NCBI GenBank assembly: GCA_028821515.1
Contig: JAPPGA010000033.1
Coordinates: 1-64,000, forward strand
Reading direction: 5' to 3'
DNA from: Gammaproteobacteria bacterium
GTDB taxonomy: Bacteria > Pseudomonadota > Gammaproteobacteria > Pseudomonadales > Azotimanducaceae
DNA length: 64,000 nucleotides
Both the position numbers and the translations under genes were made by a program. The notes below the pieces were generated by a model. The model saw nothing but the letters and a program-made list of their open reading frames with translations. It had not been told where the DNA came from and did not search any database. Shown here piece by piece: positions 35,801-44,001 of this stretch (position 1 is the first letter of the stretch; each line of letters opens with the position of its first letter).

Positions 35801-36706
35801 ATGGACTTCGGCGAGTTCGCGGCCACAGAAGCTATCAACCCCGCATACAACCGGATCAGGGAACTTGGTCTCGAAAGCCACGTGTTCGACATCGAAACGT
35901 ACGGCTTCACCGTCGTGCCCCCCGAGAAAGTGGCATCGCGGGAGTTCTTCGAGCGAGCTCGTGAGACGGTATTGCGGATCGCCCGGGACCGGACCGGTGT
36001 GGATCTGCAACTTGACCGCAACGGTAGCGCCGGCAACATCGAGACCGCGGCGCGGAGCAAGCATCAGTTCCTTCTGTTCTGCCTGCTCTCGGAGGATCCG
36101 GTCTTCGAGGAGTGGGTGCTGAACCCTACATTCATCACGCTCGCGGACTACTTCATGCGCGGCCAGTACCAGTTGTCGAACCTGGGTTCGTTCGTGAAGT
36201 GGAAAGGCGGGCCCGAGAGCCTCGGGCTGCACGCAGACGGCGGCACGAATCAGGACGGTCGCATGCCTTCCTGCGGCGATGTCTTCAACTCCGTCTGGAC
36301 CCTAACGGACTACAGCCTGGAACACGGCGCGATCGCGATGGTTCCAGGCAGCCACAAACTCTGCCGCCTGCCGGTCGAGGGCGAAGGCGAAGACGTCGCC
36401 GTTCCGGTGGAGGCCCCAGAGGGTTCCCTCATCCTGTGGCACGGCAATACGTGGCACGGCGCGTATCCGAAGAGGACCGACGGCCTGCGGTTGAACCTCA
36501 CGACCTACGTGTGCAACAAACGCCTGAAGCCGCAGGAGGACTTTCTCGCCAACGTGACGCAGGAGATGCTCGACCGCAATCCGGTGGAATTCGCGCACCT
36601 GGTGGGCGCCGACGACTGGATGGGCTGGACGGACTCGCAGGGGCCCCGCTACAAGTACACGCGGCTCAACACCCCATTGGGCGCCATGAACAAGAACGTC
36701 TATTGA
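35801..36706 (+). CDS. PhyH-family dioxygenase (divergent member)
   Basis: A 301-residue oxygenase with the same core as the long paralogs but a different N-terminus (RIRELGLESHVFDIETYGFTVVPPE). The iron motif is LHADGG and the distal block WHGNTWHGAYPKRTDGLR. AAGGAGGAG lies about ten bases before MDFGEF; the alternative ATG at 35765 would place that site inside the gene. It probably acts on a different substrate from the four close paralogs. Confidence 0.88.
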   Translation: MDFGEFAATEAINPAYNRIRELGLESHVFDIETYGFTVVPPEKVASREFFERARETVLRIARDRTGVDLQLDRNGSAGNIETAARSKHQFLLFCLLSEDPVFEEWVLNPTFITLADYFMRGQYQLSNLGSFVKWKGGPESLGLHADGGTNQDGRMPSCGDVFNSVWTLTDYSLEHGAIAMVPGSHKLCRLPVEGEGEDVAVPVEAPEGSLILWHGNTWHGAYPKRTDGLRLNLTTYVCNKRLKPQEDFLANVTQEMLDRNPVEFAHLVGADDWMGWTDSQGPRYKYTRLNTPLGAMNKNVY

Positions 36707-36750
36707 CGCTGCCGGGCGGATTCACTGCCACACACGCATTGCCCCTCCGG

Positions 36751-37119
36751 TCAGGCGTGCGCGGTTTCTGCGGAGTCCCCGTCGGTCTGCGGTTCCACAG
36801 CGGCCAGGTGCGGCGCGACCGCGTTGTAAAGCCCGAGCGCGGCGATCAACGCCAGGACCAGGAAGACGTACTTGCCCTGCGTTTCGAAACTCCCGCTCAA
36901 CGCGTCGACCTTGGCATCCAATACGTCGAACTTCGCGTCGACCTTGGCGATCTCTCCCCTCAACTCGTCCACGGCGCGGTCGAGATCCTGCTTCGTCGCG
37001 ACGCCCCCGGCGAGTTCGTCGTTGAGAGCGCGCGACATGGCTTCCGCCTGCCGAGTTTCCATCCCGGCCGCCTTCAACCGGTCGGCGTAGCGCAAGGTGT
37101 CGATCACGGAGGGTTCCAT
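36751..37119 (-). CDS. DUF1640/CCDC90-like coiled-coil membrane protein
   Basis: A 122-residue protein. The N-terminal IDTLRYADRLKAAGMETRQAEAM matches the conserved head of DUF1640 (bacterial relatives of the mitochondrial CCDC90/MCUR1 proteins). It is followed by a heptad coiled coil (residues ~40-78, DELRGEIAKVDAKFDVLDAKVDAL) and one transmembrane helix (YVFLVLALIAALGLYNAV). The short C-terminal tail is probably periplasmic. The molecular role of bacterial members is unknown. Confidence 0.75.
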   Translation of the reverse strand: MEPSVIDTLRYADRLKAAGMETRQAEAMSRALNDELAGGVATKQDLDRAVDELRGEIAKVDAKFDVLDAKVDALSGSFETQGKYVFLVLALIAALGLYNAVAPHLAAVEPQTDGDSAETAHA

Positions 37120-37249
37120 CGGTGCTGATTCCGCCGACGCGAAGATACCACTATGGCGAACCTTTCAACCGGTGTATGTAGGACATCCACCATTCCGCAC
37201 GACGAAAACGGCTCTCGGCGGGTTTAGGGCAAGAAATCCCCGCCCACCC

Positions 37250-38260
37250 TCAGTTGTAGAGGTCCTTGGCCCGGAATGCTCCCCCCAACTCGTCCGCGTA
37301 GGCCGACACGAACTGCTCGGCGTAGTCAGCCTTGGCCGCTTCGTCGACCGGATTCTCGTAGCCGGGCACGACGCCCTGCTGCATCAGGATGGCGAACCGC
37401 GCGGGGTGCCGGTCGAGCATCTCCTGCGGGACCCGCCCGATGAAGTTCTCCTGGGTACGGATGAACGGCCGCACCATGTAGACCGGCACGCTGACGCGCA
37501 GTCCCGACGCCGTCCGATTGTAGGAGCCGTGCCAGGTCTTGCCCGTCCAGATGACCAGTGACCCGGCCTTTGCCTCGACCGGAACCACGTCCTCGTTGCC
37601 GCCTTCGCCGATGATGGCTTCGCGGCCATCCGGGTTGCGGCACAACCTGTGGCTGCCCGGCACGAACGCCGTTCCGCCGTTCTCCCGGTTGAAGTCGGTC
37701 AGCACGTACATCAACTCGCACACCATCGACTGCGGTGGCAGCGGTGATGCCAGCGGCGTGTCGGTGTGCAACCTGAACGTGCTCCTGTTCGGACCTTTCA
37801 TCCAGCAGCCCATACCCGACAACACCACGCTGTAGCCGCACAGGTAGGTGGCCATCGCCAGCAGCACCGGGTTCATCAACGCCTCTTCGAAGACTTCATC
37901 CTCGAAAAAGATCGAGTGCATGATGTCGCCCACCGGCGAGTCCGGCGCATCCCTCTGACCCAACGGCATGCGGCCCTTCGGGCGGCCTCCCTTGACCGAG
38001 GACCCCCTCGGGGTGATCGGCAGGTTGGCGTGGGTGGAGCCGGTCTCCATATCGGGTCGCTCGCCGTTGCGCCGCTCCGCGATGTCGAGACATGCCGCGA
38101 GCATGCGCTCGGCCAGGCCGTTCGGCGATGCGATCTCCGGCGGGATGACGGTGTAGCCGTGGGTGTCGAGGTCCGCAACGTAATTCTGCAGCCCGAGCTC
38201 GCAAATCTCGTTCCAGACGCGGTCGAGTCCAGACTCCGAGTTGGCAAATGCTACTGCCAT
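37250..38260 (-). CDS. PhyH-family dioxygenase (paralog 4, divergent-module copy B)
   Basis: A 336-residue oxygenase nearest to the gene at 15247. The iron motif is LHTDTP and the distal block WTGKTWHGSYNRTASGLR: the first histidine of the usual WHGNTWHG is replaced (WTGKTWHG), but the second, the probable ligand, is kept. GGGAGGGAG precedes the ATG. It is divergent from a Gfo/Idh gene, repeating the arrangement at 14-16 kb. Confidence 0.9.
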   Translation of the reverse strand: MAVAFANSESGLDRVWNEICELGLQNYVADLDTHGYTVIPPEIASPNGLAERMLAACLDIAERRNGERPDMETGSTHANLPITPRGSSVKGGRPKGRMPLGQRDAPDSPVGDIMHSIFFEDEVFEEALMNPVLLAMATYLCGYSVVLSGMGCWMKGPNRSTFRLHTDTPLASPLPPQSMVCELMYVLTDFNRENGGTAFVPGSHRLCRNPDGREAIIGEGGNEDVVPVEAKAGSLVIWTGKTWHGSYNRTASGLRVSVPVYMVRPFIRTQENFIGRVPQEMLDRHPARFAILMQQGVVPGYENPVDEAAKADYAEQFVSAYADELGGAFRAKDLYN

Positions 38261-38290
38261 GATTCTCTCCCTCCCGTTGCAATGCCCTTG

Positions 38291-38296
38291 ATTCTA
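38291..38296 (-). promoter_or_regulatory. Candidate -10 element TAGAAT of PhyH paralog 4
   Basis: AGGCGTAGAAT, 30 bases before the ATG. Further upstream, 7-base half-sites GTTTCAA (38302) and TTGAAAC (38341) form a widely spaced inverted repeat. Confidence 0.4.
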
Positions 38297-38426
38297 CGCC
38301 TGTTTCAAGCGGTTCAGACAACGGTTCGGATCGGAGTCGATTGAAACTCCCGCGGATTGTGTGATGGCATTGACCGTATCTGGCAACCGCCAGTGCTCAA
38401 ACGAACGTCGGACAAGGGACGGAACC

Positions 38427-39578
38427 ATGGCAGCACCAATGAAAGTCGGCCTGATCGGCACGGGAGGCATTTCCAATCGACACATGATCCCCTACCTCGA
38501 GCGCCCGGACCGGGTGCAGCTCACGGCGGTATGCGACATCGTCGAGTCCCTCGCGCAGGATTACGCCAAGAGGGCGGGCGTCGACGAGATCTACCTTGAC
38601 TTCGAAGAGATGCTGCAGAAGGCCGACATCGACGCGGTCGACATCTGCACCGGCCATTCATCGCATGCGCCGCTGGCCATCGCCGCGGCCAATGCCGGCA
38701 AACACGTGATCGTCGAGAAGGCGATGGCGCACACGCTGCAGGGCTGCAAGGACATGATCGAAGCGGCCGACAAGGCAGGGGTGACCCTGATGGTTGCCCA
38801 GCACCTCAGGTACTCGCCCGAATCCCGCGCGGTGAAGCGTTTCATCGACGAGGGCAACCTGGGCGAGATCCGGGCCGTTCGCACGCATTCGATAGGAGGA
38901 GGCGGCGGCGACCGGAGACCAGACGACTGGATGAAGGACGGCAAGGCGGGCGGCGGCGTCATGCTGGTCCAGAGCGTCCACCACCTGGACCTGCTGCGGT
39001 TCTACGTGGGCAACGTCAAGCGGGTAATGGGGATATCCAGATCCTTGCAGGAGAACTTCCTCAACGACGCCGACGACCTGGTCGCCGCGACGCTGGAGTT
39101 CGAGAACGGGGCCGTGGGTGACCTGATGGCAAGCTGGTCGACGCCTGTGTCCCCCGAAGGGATGTCGTACATGATCCTGGGCAGCGAGGGAGCCGTACAC
39201 TCGACGCCACCCACCCTGGACCAATCACTCGAGGCCCCGGTTCGCCAGTTCGGCACCATCATGTACGGCGTGAGGGACAGGGCACGGGAGGAAGAGCAGA
39301 CGAGAGCAATGCGATCAGGTCCCCTGCGGCGTCCCATGACCAGGGAGCGGCTCGCACTGATGATGCGCCGACCATCCTTCCAACCGTTGCCGACGGGCGA
39401 CAACGACCTGCCCAGCGACGACTACTTCATCAACGAGGTCCTGCACTGGGAGGAGTGCTGCCGAACCGGCGAGGAGCCCATCAGCAGCGGCCACGACAAC
39501 CTCGAAACGATGAAGATCGTCTTTGGCATTTTCGAGTCGTCACGCACGGGCAAGGTGATAGACCTCGCCGACCTTTAG
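38427..39578 (+). CDS. Gfo/Idh/MocA family oxidoreductase (divergent-module copy B)
   Basis: A 383-residue oxidoreductase, the closest relative of the gene at 13994. Rossmann motif GTGGISNRH, EKAMAHT, HHLDLLRFYVGNVKR and HWEECCRTGEEPISSG are shared. It carries a charged insertion around residues 295-325 (RDRAREEEQTRAM and following) absent from the others. The start MAAPMKVG has AAGGGACGGA upstream. Its stop overlaps the stop of the convergent toxin gene by four bases. Confidence 0.88.
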   Translation: MAAPMKVGLIGTGGISNRHMIPYLERPDRVQLTAVCDIVESLAQDYAKRAGVDEIYLDFEEMLQKADIDAVDICTGHSSHAPLAIAAANAGKHVIVEKAMAHTLQGCKDMIEAADKAGVTLMVAQHLRYSPESRAVKRFIDEGNLGEIRAVRTHSIGGGGGDRRPDDWMKDGKAGGGVMLVQSVHHLDLLRFYVGNVKRVMGISRSLQENFLNDADDLVAATLEFENGAVGDLMASWSTPVSPEGMSYMILGSEGAVHSTPPTLDQSLEAPVRQFGTIMYGVRDRAREEEQTRAMRSGPLRRPMTRERLALMMRRPSFQPLPTGDNDLPSDDYFINEVLHWEECCRTGEEPISSGHDNLETMKIVFGIFESSRTGKVIDLADL

Positions 39579-40027
39579 TCGTCCGGGGCGCTATTGAGTT
39601 CGTCCAAAGGATTCACGGTTTCGAGCCGAAGGAATCTCGCAAAGTCCCGGTCTGTCGTGGCGATGGCCGCGCCGTGTTCCAGCGCCAGGGCGGCCAGGTG
39701 TGCGTCCATCACCATCGCGCCTTTGGCCTGGCCCTCTTCGCAAAGTTCGCTCAGCAACGCCCAGGTCCTTGGTCCCGGTTGGAGCAGTTGCGCATTGGGG
39801 TGGGACAACCAGCTTTCGACTATCGCGCACGCAGCGGCTGGAGTCAGCGGACGCGCATAAACGCGGCGATCCGATGCGATTCGCACGAACGCCAACAACG
39901 TGATCAGGGCGAATCGGAGCGGCCGGCCGGTAGAGAACTGTGCTTCAAGCCAACGTCGCGCCGGCACATGATGCAGGCTGGCCGAGTCGTAGGCGTAGAG
40001 CAGCACATTGGCATCGACCAGAGTCAC
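39575..40027 (-). CDS. vapC: VapC-type PIN-domain toxin
   Basis: A 150-residue PIN-domain ribonuclease, the toxin of a VapBC module that cleaves RNA when released from antitoxin. Acidic metal ligands are visible: D5 in LVDANVLLYAYD, D108 in VMDAHLAALA and D126 in TTDRDF, with a glutamate expected from the middle helix. The length is on the long side for VapC. The ATG overlaps the antitoxin stop (ATGA), the standard coupling. Confidence 0.88.
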   Translation of the reverse strand: MTLVDANVLLYAYDSASLHHVPARRWLEAQFSTGRPLRFALITLLAFVRIASDRRVYARPLTPAAACAIVESWLSHPNAQLLQPGPRTWALLSELCEEGQAKGAMVMDAHLAALALEHGAAIATTDRDFARFLRLETVNPLDELNSAPDD

Positions 40028-40269
40028 CGCTGAGCCGGGCCATCGAGGTAGTCGACCAAACCGCTGATGTCGTCGAGATCGACTTCTTCCTTCAAGCCCA
40101 TCGGCCGTGACTCAACGATGAACGGCCTTGCGATGTCCTCCTCCCTGGGCGCTTCCAGGCCGCGTCGGAGAAACACGTTCACGACGTCTTTCATGCTTGC
40201 CCCCATTCGAACCATCTCCTGGCGCAACTTGGCCGCCACGTCTTCATCAAGTGTCAAGGTCGTTCTCAT
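40024..40269 (-). CDS. vapB: VapB-type ribbon-helix-helix antitoxin
   Basis: An 81-residue antitoxin. MRTTLTLDEDVAAKLRQEM is the DNA-binding ribbon-helix-helix and the acidic C-terminus (EEVDLDDISGLVDYLDG) would wrap the toxin. I chose the MRTT start: the promoter places the transcript start only a few bases upstream, which fits the absence of a Shine-Dalgarno. An ATG seven codons earlier falls inside the promoter. The protein is expected to repress its own operon through the palindrome at 40290. Confidence 0.85.
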   Translation of the reverse strand: MRTTLTLDEDVAAKLRQEMVRMGASMKDVVNVFLRRGLEAPREEDIARPFIVESRPMGLKEEVDLDDISGLVDYLDGPAQR

Positions 40270-40277
40270 GGCATGGA

Positions 40278-40306
40278 ATGCTAGGTCCATGACATCGTGA
40301 TGTCAA
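40278..40306 (-). promoter_or_regulatory. vapBC promoter with operator palindrome
   Basis: On the minus strand: -35 TTGACA (40301-40306), 17-base spacer, -10 TAGCAT (40278-40283). The perfect inverted repeat TGACAT/ATGTCA with a 4-base spacer (40290-40305) overlaps the -35, placed for autorepression by VapB. Confidence 0.7.
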
Positions 40307-40363
40307 AAAGTAAACATCAAGATTCAATAGCTTCGACCAGCGCGGGGGGGCGAGGGACGCACA

Positions 40364-40525
40364 GTGTCGTCCACCGGCTCGGGCACTTGGCTTGACAAGA
40401 AGCTCGTCGGCGACCTGACCGGCGCCTATTTGCGCAGGATCAACATTCAGCACCGCCTGGTGTACCAAATACTCGACGAGGACCGCGTCGTGAAGGTCTT
40501 GCGCATGTGGAGTCACTACGAGTAG
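40364..40525 (+). pseudogene. Txe/YoeB-family toxin fragment (C-terminal part)
   Basis: A 53-codon open frame from a GTG with GAGGGA upstream. It encodes LVGDLTGAYLRRINIQHRL, then VYQILDEDRVVKVLRMWSHYE, the hallmark C-terminal half of Txe/YoeB ribosome-dependent mRNA interferases. The N-terminal ~35 residues of an intact toxin are absent and not found in another frame just upstream, and no YefM antitoxin precedes it. It is most likely a remnant; a translated short peptide cannot be excluded. Confidence 0.7.
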
Positions 40526-40597
40526 TCATCAACAGTGGCCCAAGTCGCTGAAGATCCGGCGAACGCGCCAATAGCGTCGACCCGGCGCTAACGCAAT

Positions 40598-41821
40598 TCA
40601 CGTCAGTTCCGAGAAGACCTCTTCGTCATGCTCGCCGAGCTTTGGCGCGCGGCGCGAAATCTGCCAGGGACAGGCGGGCAATGGATACGGTGCGCCCGGA
40701 TAGGTGATGGTTCGGTCGATGTCTTCGTGGTGGACATCCACATGGAATCCGCGCGCCTTGAAGTGTTCGTCCTCGAACGCTTCCTCGGGCGAATTGATGA
40801 CGGCGGACGTAAAGCCCTTGCGTTGGCTCTGGACGAAGAACTCCTGGGCCGTGAGCGTGGACGCGATCAGCTTCATTGCCTCCCGTCCCGCGCCGAAAAT
40901 GGCTGTCACCGCGTCGTCCTCGCCGATAAGGCCCATGTTGAGGTGCCCCTCCCAGTTGGCGCCCATCTCCAGGAACACGGCCTCTGGCAACTGGCTTTCC
41001 AGGTCCAGCTCCTTCAGCCATTCGTGCAACAGGGCGAACTGCTCCTGGTTGCGTGCGCCGGCGCCGGTCGAGGCAAGCCTCCCGTCCGCGCAAAGCTGAC
41101 TGGTTTTCGTGGTTGGCGTGACCGACGCGTGGCGCCCCGTCTGGCGCTGCACGGTGGACCGGGCGGTGAGCCAGCGGATGCTGGAGCCTTCCGTCGTGAC
41201 ATTCAACGCGGCGTGCTGGCTCAAGTCGACGAACTGTCCCTCGCCGCTGACGCCGCGATACGCCAACGCCGTCAGCACCGAAAGAAACGCGAAGTTCGCC
41301 GCGGTCTGATAGCCCTGCTGCGGCCCGCGCACCGGCGGCAGCGAGTGATCGTCGTAGCCGCAACTCCACATCGGCCCGCCGCCGGCCAGGAGTGTCAGGT
41401 CCGTCGCCGGCAAGTCGCTCTTCGGATCATTGCGGCCGAATGGCGTGACTGAAACGTGAACCAGGTCGGCCCGATGCTCGATCAGATCACCGTAGTCCAG
41501 ACCGAGCGCCGCGAGCCGACCGGGCGGCTCGCCTTCGATGAGGACATCAGCCGTGGCAACGAGCGCTCGAAATCGCTCACGCCCGTCCTCGTCGTCCAGA
41601 TCGATCACCACGCTCCGTTTGCTGCTGTTGTAGTGCCACCAGTAGAGGCTCCGGTCCTCTCCCGGGGTGTCATCGAGAAATGGCGGGTAGTTGCGGCAGG
41701 GATCACCGCCCGGCGGCTCCACAAGGATCACGTCCGCGCCCATGTCGCCGCAGAGTTTGCCGACGAAGGCGATCGGCTCGCGGGCAAGCTCGATGACGCG
41801 AATTCCAGCCAGCGCGGTCAT
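40598..41821 (-). CDS. Family III CoA-transferase-like subunit lacking the catalytic aspartate
   Basis: A 407-residue CaiB-fold protein. The region normally holding the nucleophilic aspartate reads GPQQGY171QTAAN, with tyrosine in its place, so it is probably a structural or binding subunit. It resembles the N-terminal half of the fused protein at 2650 (VIELAREPIAFVGKLCGDMGADV). The ATG overlaps the stop of the upstream CoA-transferase gene (ATGA), so the two are made together and probably form a heteromer as in BbsEF-type enzymes. Confidence 0.83.
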   Translation of the reverse strand: MTALAGIRVIELAREPIAFVGKLCGDMGADVILVEPPGGDPCRNYPPFLDDTPGEDRSLYWWHYNSSKRSVVIDLDDEDGRERFRALVATADVLIEGEPPGRLAALGLDYGDLIEHRADLVHVSVTPFGRNDPKSDLPATDLTLLAGGGPMWSCGYDDHSLPPVRGPQQGYQTAANFAFLSVLTALAYRGVSGEGQFVDLSQHAALNVTTEGSSIRWLTARSTVQRQTGRHASVTPTTKTSQLCADGRLASTGAGARNQEQFALLHEWLKELDLESQLPEAVFLEMGANWEGHLNMGLIGEDDAVTAIFGAGREAMKLIASTLTAQEFFVQSQRKGFTSAVINSPEEAFEDEHFKARGFHVDVHHEDIDRTITYPGAPYPLPACPWQISRRAPKLGEHDEEVFSELT

Positions 41822-43053
41822 ATGACGCCTTCCTCGCGCAGTTCGTCGACCTCCTCTGAACTCAGGCCCAGCAAGCGGCCCAGGGCCTCTTCGGTGTGCT
41901 CGCCGAGGCATGGGCCCCCACTCTCGATCGACCAGTCCGTCTTCGAGAAGTGCACCGGGTGGCCTTCCACGCGCACCGCACCTATCTCCGGATGCACGAC
42001 CTTGCACCAGAGTCCAAAGTTCTCGGTACTCGGATCGAGATCAATGCGCTCCTCGGGTTTCTGCACTGCCGCAGCCGGTACCCGGATTTCATGCAACGCG
42101 CCCTGGACGTCGAATTTGTTTCGCTCGGCCGTCCAGCCGACAATGTACGCATCCAGGGCGTCCTGCGTGGCCAGGCGTCCTTCAACGTCGGCGAATGCGG
42201 GATCCGCACACCAGTCTTCATTGATGAGAGCAGCCAGGGCTTCCCATTCGCCCTGGTTTCGGCACGCGATGGCCACCCAGTCGTCGTCCCCGTCGCACGG
42301 GTAGACGCCGTGCGGCGCCATCGGCGGCCAGAGGTTGCGGTTGCTGTCCGGATGCCCCGGTCGACGGGTTGGCCGGTGATTGACCGTCCAGTCGAGGAGC
42401 GCCGGGCCGTGCAACGTGAGGGCGGCCTCCGTACCCGCGAGGTCGACCCATTGCCCTTCGCCGGTTCTCTGCCGGTGGATAATGGCGAGCAGGACCGCCA
42501 TCGCCATGTAGTACGCACCGGTGTGGTCCATGAAGGAATAACCCCAACCTGCCGGCTCCTGGTCACGCAACCCCGACGCGAACGTCAGCCCGGATATCGC
42601 CTGCACCACCGGGCCCCAGGATTTGAAATCGCCATACGGTCCACGGTGGCCGAAACCGCTATGGGAAACGTAGATGATGTCGGGTCTGAGCTCCTTCAGC
42701 CGCTCGTAGCCGAATCCCCACCGCTCAAGCACACCCTTCGAAAAGTTCTCGGTCACAACATCGGAGATCTTCACGAGTTCGGCCAGGATCTCCTTGCCGC
42801 GTTCCGTCCGGAGGTTGAGCGTGATGCCGTGCTTTCTCGTGTTGTGGTTGTTGAAGCTGCCGCTCAGGTTGACGCTGCTGTTGCCGTCGACAGTGGGCGC
42901 CCTGCTACGCAAGATATCCCAGCGGCCCTCATTCACCGGATCCTCGATCCGAATCACCTCGGCACCGAATGAAGCAAGCCACTTTGTCGCACCCGCGCCC
43001 GCCAGTTGGCCGGTGAAGTCGCAGATGCGGAAAGAAGACAGGGCTTCGGGCAT
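41818..43053 (-). CDS. Family III CoA-transferase, catalytic subunit
   Basis: A 411-residue CaiB-fold protein with the nucleophilic aspartate in place (GYSFMD176HTGAYY). GAEVIRIEDPVNEGRWD binds CoA. It corresponds to the C-terminal, active half of the fused enzyme at 2650. It is the first gene of a two-gene operon and is divergent from an enoyl-CoA hydratase gene 101 bases away. The start codon has only a weak Shine-Dalgarno. The acid activated is unknown. Confidence 0.86.
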   Translation of the reverse strand: MPEALSSFRICDFTGQLAGAGATKWLASFGAEVIRIEDPVNEGRWDILRSRAPTVDGNSSVNLSGSFNNHNTRKHGITLNLRTERGKEILAELVKISDVVTENFSKGVLERWGFGYERLKELRPDIIYVSHSGFGHRGPYGDFKSWGPVVQAISGLTFASGLRDQEPAGWGYSFMDHTGAYYMAMAVLLAIIHRQRTGEGQWVDLAGTEAALTLHGPALLDWTVNHRPTRRPGHPDSNRNLWPPMAPHGVYPCDGDDDWVAIACRNQGEWEALAALINEDWCADPAFADVEGRLATQDALDAYIVGWTAERNKFDVQGALHEIRVPAAAVQKPEERIDLDPSTENFGLWCKVVHPEIGAVRVEGHPVHFSKTDWSIESGGPCLGEHTEEALGRLLGLSSEEVDELREEGVI

Positions 43054-43154
43054 CGATCAGGTTCGTGAGGGCGTCTTCTCAGTTATGTTACGCGATGGCG
43101 ATCGGATTTATTCGGCACGCCGTTTCTCCAGACCGGCAAGAAGAGGGCAAGGAC

Positions 43155-43976
43155 ATGGCATACGAACACATTCTCACCGAGACCGCCGGAAGGGTCGGCA
43201 TCATCACGTTCAACCGGCCGGAGAAGCTGAATGCCATGAACGAGCGGATGCGCGAGGAAACCCTGGAACAGATCGGCATCTGGAACGAAGACGATCATAT
43301 AGGCGCGATCGTGCTCGCCGGAGAGGGGCGCGCGTTCTGCTCAGGCGCCGATCTCGACGACTTTGTCGTCCGGGAGCAAGACAATCGAAGCGCCACGGCG
43401 GCATCGTTCCGCACCGGTCCACAGCCCATGCGCTGGACGGCCGGCCGCGGCCGTGGCATCACGCCGTTCCTGATGACGTCGAAGCCCACCATTGCCGCCG
43501 TCAACGGCTACTCCGTCGGGATCGGCCTGACGTTCATCCTGCCGTTCGACATCCGCATCGCGTCGACCAATGCGCTCTTCAGCATCCGGTTCATCAGGGT
43601 TGGCCTGATGCCGGAGCTCGGATCCACGCGCCTGCTGGCGCAGCTCGTAGGCCTCGGCAACGCGGCGGACATGTGCCTGACCGGCCGCATGGTGCCCGCC
43701 GACGAGGCGCTCAGGATGGGACTGGTCATCAAGGTCGTCGAACCGGAGAACCTGCTCGAAGCCGCCGTCGACAAGGCCAGGGAGATCGCCAACAACCCGC
43801 CCCAGGCCGTGATGTTCGTGAAGGAACTGCTGCGCCAGAACCCGCTTGATCCCGACATCGACCGGGTCGGCGAGCGCGAAGGCATCCGCGACCAGATCGC
43901 GCGGCGCCACCCCGATCACGCCGAGGCGCTGGCAGCGTTCATGGAGAAGCGGGAACCGAGGTTCGGGCGAGAGTAA
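43155..43976 (+). CDS. Enoyl-CoA hydratase/isomerase family protein
   Basis: A 273-residue crotonase-fold enzyme. ITFNRPEKLNAMNERM and GRAFCSGADLDDF provide CoA binding and the first oxyanion-hole amide; PTIAAVNGYSVGIGLTFILPFDIRIAS provides the second. One usual catalytic glutamate is in LMPELGSTRLL. The start has GAGGGCAAGG before MAYEHI. It is divergent from the CoA-transferase pair, so CoA activation followed by hydration or isomerisation of an unsaturated acyl-CoA is likely. Confidence 0.88.
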   Translation: MAYEHILTETAGRVGIITFNRPEKLNAMNERMREETLEQIGIWNEDDHIGAIVLAGEGRAFCSGADLDDFVVREQDNRSATAASFRTGPQPMRWTAGRGRGITPFLMTSKPTIAAVNGYSVGIGLTFILPFDIRIASTNALFSIRFIRVGLMPELGSTRLLAQLVGLGNAADMCLTGRMVPADEALRMGLVIKVVEPENLLEAAVDKAREIANNPPQAVMFVKELLRQNPLDPDIDRVGEREGIRDQIARRHPDHAEALAAFMEKREPRFGRE

Positions 43977-44001
43977 CCGCCAGGCCTCTCGCATACTGGA
44001 C

